A DNA stretch of 64,000 nt from the NCBI GenBank assembly GCA_964059195.1, contig CAXKWD010000005.1:142935686-142999685 (forward strand), read 5' to 3'. Position 1 is the first letter of the stretch. Every line of letters begins with the position of its first letter. The notes beneath the pieces are model-generated. The model was not told the DNA's origin. It was given only the letters and a program-made list of their open reading frames with translations, and did no database searches. The position numbers and the translations under genes were made by a program. This stretch comes from Ectobius pallidus. Taxonomy: Eukaryota > Arthropoda > Insecta > Blattodea > Ectobiidae. Positions 61,911 to 64,000 of the stretch are shown piece after piece.

Positions 61911-62125
61911 TATATATTGCGACTCACCCGAGTCCCCCACCACTACCGCGTGGAAAGTAGGGGTTTTGGGTGGGGAGAAAAATAATTTATTTTTCCTTTC
62001 TTCTCTTTCTTTCCCGTCTCTTTCCTCTCTACCTCTCACCTCCTCGTCACCCTACCTATCTATCGGAACCCCTAGCGTTATAGCTAGGAGTCTTAACCCA
62101 CTATGCCACGAATGACAGTTGAGCA
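61910..62125 (-). repeat. tRNA-derived SINE
   Basis: Minus strand: A box TGGCATAGTGGGTTA, anticodon-like stem CCTAGC...GCTAGG, B-box-like GGGTTCCGATAG, then a GA/GGTGA-rich body to a GTGGGGGACTCGGGTGAGTC end. Not a functional tRNA (no acceptor pairing). Confidence 0.6.
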
Positions 62126-63302
62126 GTGAAGAAAGAAAGATTTCATATATGGTTACTAAGAGTGACTTCATGCATTCGCGAGTGTCAACGCAAGAAAAGC
62201 TTTTTCAAATTTTGAAATGGTTTGTTTGTTACGAAAAGAGTACTGTTGGTGCAAGGGAATTTTTCTGCATCAATTAAGCCATGTTTTATATCATAACACG
62301 GCGTTTTTAAAAATTGGGAAATATTATGTACATTTCGATTTTTTATATTATCAATTCGGTGTTTAAAGATCGTGAAATATGATGTTTGGTACAAGGGTAT
62401 TTTTTTAATTGTTCGACATTTTCTATAATTCGTGAAATTTTATTTTGTTTTTTATAATGGTAATTGCAATTATTAGAGCAAGCTGCGGGCTTAACACAGC
62501 AAGCGGCAGTAGCGGCCGGCATAGCTGCGCGCGAGAAGATGCGCGGTAGGCGGTGAGGGGAAGCGGCCGATGGAAAGGGGAGCAGGGTGAGTCGGAAACT
62601 ATATCCTTGCCATAAATACTACTTTTTTACTTTGCTAAGCTCCTATTTGTAGGTCTTGAATCCACTTACGTGACCTCTCCAATGTGTACAAATTGTGACT
62701 TAACGACTACATAATATGTCATAAATATATTATTGATGCTGTAGGCTAAAGGACAGTCTTCTTTGTAAATCCTACTGATTTCATTTAAGATACCATTTTC
62801 TTTTGTAGCAATTATTTTACAATGGTAATACTAATTATCAACTGACAGTGGATTTTTGTAACCAAATATAGTAGAACCACAATAGTTTGATATTCCCTTA
62901 AATCTGAGCTGAAAAATTTAAATCAACTGATAAATTAACAAATTGTCAGTTTTCAGTGAGTGAGTTCCTTGTGTGAAGCTAGACATTGACAAAGATGTCA
63001 CATGGTTAAGAATAGAAATCTCATTTCTCTAAAACTAGCCATTTTTAGATTATAGTTAAATATTCAGAAAAAAACAGTTCTATGTTGGTGGTGATGCCTC
63101 ATATGCGAATGATATAATCAATTGTAGTGTGAACTTGGAAGTCGTAAATTATTGAATGAAGATTAGATATTTTCTCTAATATCAATGGATACTTTACAAA
63201 AGAAGGAGCTCACTGCATTTTATCTCAATGCTATGTTATTGAGAATAAAGTCTCATTGTTATTATTATTATTATTTACATCCTACATAATACTATTTTTT
63301 AG
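62126..63302. other. No gene recognised; one GC-rich patch
   Basis: A GC-rich stretch at 62485-62600 (GCGGCCGGCATAGCTGCGCG) stands out from AT-rich surroundings and might be a promoter-type CpG patch or a TE piece. The rest is featureless. Confidence 0.35.
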
Positions 63303-63405
63303 GTCTTCTGAAAAGTTGCAATTTTGTAGATATGAGGTCTCTTATCTTAATCGACAATATTGTACTGCTGGTGATCCGTACAGGCAGCATTATGTCCAAG
63401 AACAG
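63303..63405 (+). CDS. Candidate exon of an unknown plus-strand gene
   Basis: Acceptor ACTATTTTTTAG at 63302 and donor AACAG/GTACAG at 63405 bound a non-repetitive frame SEKLQFCRYEVSYLNRQYCT followed by AGDPYRQHYVQEQ. Composition is coding-like, but the frame also runs on to TAA at 63495 and no homologue comes to mind. Could be a terminal exon, a decayed fragment, or chance. Confidence 0.25.
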
Positions 63406-63964
63406 GTACAGACAACCTGCTCTCTTGATGGTGGCATGAAATGCAGCTTGGAAACCGTGCAGTTAATTAAAACAGAAAACTTTTTACTTATGTAATGAAA
63501 TGTACATTTTCATCACTACTGAATTATAAGCCCTTCACTGTTTAATTTAAGTACTTTTTTATTTTCAACAAACACTTGTCAATATTTTTAGTTTAAGACA
63601 ATCAGTAAGTTTTTTTTTTTCTTTCTAAACTAACGTGCTATAACATTTAACATAAATACATTTTTTCACTATACCCTGGCTTTTTTAGAGTAATTTCGAA
63701 GTCAAGTGTTTTTTTTTATAGTTCCAGGTAATCTCGGTCCCATTCACCTCAAATTATGTAGACTTTACTGTACAGGTTTTCTACATTTGAGAAGTACCGG
63801 TGACATTTTGGGTACAATAAGTAAACTTGAATGAAACTCACATTAATGTGATGGTTTACCAGGCTTTGAAGCCATGGTGTGCCGGATGAAGTTCTACATA
63901 TTTAGCTTATACCTATGGCAAACATCATCAGCAGTGAGGTCTCCAGTGAAGTTTGCTCTAAGCA

Positions 63965-64000
63965 GTGGCGTAGGAAGGGGGGTGTGGGCCGCCCCGGGGG
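63965..64000. mobile_element. Left end of a hAT-like element, cut by the window edge
   Basis: CAGTGGCGTAGGAAGGGGGG at 63965 followed by G/C-rich sequence is a common hAT-type terminus; the remainder is outside the window. Confidence 0.45.

Overview
This window is eukaryotic and almost certainly insect. It is AT-rich, with short exons bounded by GT/AG splice sites in long introns dense with transposable elements. A 380-bp degenerate array built on CCTAA, the complement of the insect telomere motif TTAGG, lies at 8.57-8.95 kb. The TE mix (Penelope-like, Kolobok-like, hAT, pogo/mariner-like, jockey/I-type LINEs, tRNA-SINEs) and large introns would suit a big hemimetabolous genome such as a cockroach or termite. 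That taxonomic guess is weak inference.

Two host genes can be read exon by exon. On the minus strand, 262-2695 holds the first four coding exons of a SETD9-like SET-domain protein; the rest lies left of the window. On the plus strand, 9861-59971 holds a complete ATRIP (Drosophila mus304) gene. It has 19 coding exons whose splice phases all agree and predicts a 1498-residue protein. ATRIP is the partner through which ATR kinase is recruited to RPA-coated single-stranded DNA. The N-terminal acidic RPA-binding-like helix, the coiled coil, the helical-repeat body and the C-terminal tail are all present. Two large exons (35409-36079 and 38688-39698) insert about 560 charged residues into the middle, including four tandem copies of a 32-residue unit.

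The introns and the 7-kb SETD9/ATRIP gap are a TE graveyard with nested insertions. Main items: a Kolobok-like element at 10366-13460 (TTAA duplication) inserted in a LINE and carrying a transposase remnant plus an opposing gene resembling the P2X7 receptor C-terminal 'ballast' domain; a second Kolobok-like element at 51850-53351 with a THAP domain and again an opposing ballast-like gene; a 1-kb inverted pair of Penelope-like 3' ends with GIY-YIG endonuclease at 15220-16265; several foldback or solo Penelope-like pieces carrying hammerhead-ribozyme-like cores (13.95, 15.3/16.2, 21.97, 22.9, 33.7/33.8, 45.9, 51.4 kb); hAT and pogo/mariner-like elements with exact target duplications; a rearranged LINE at 43.26-45.24 kb split by a MITE; and SINEs. 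Right of ATRIP there is no securely recognisable gene, only one candidate exon at 63303 and the start of another hAT-like end at the window edge.
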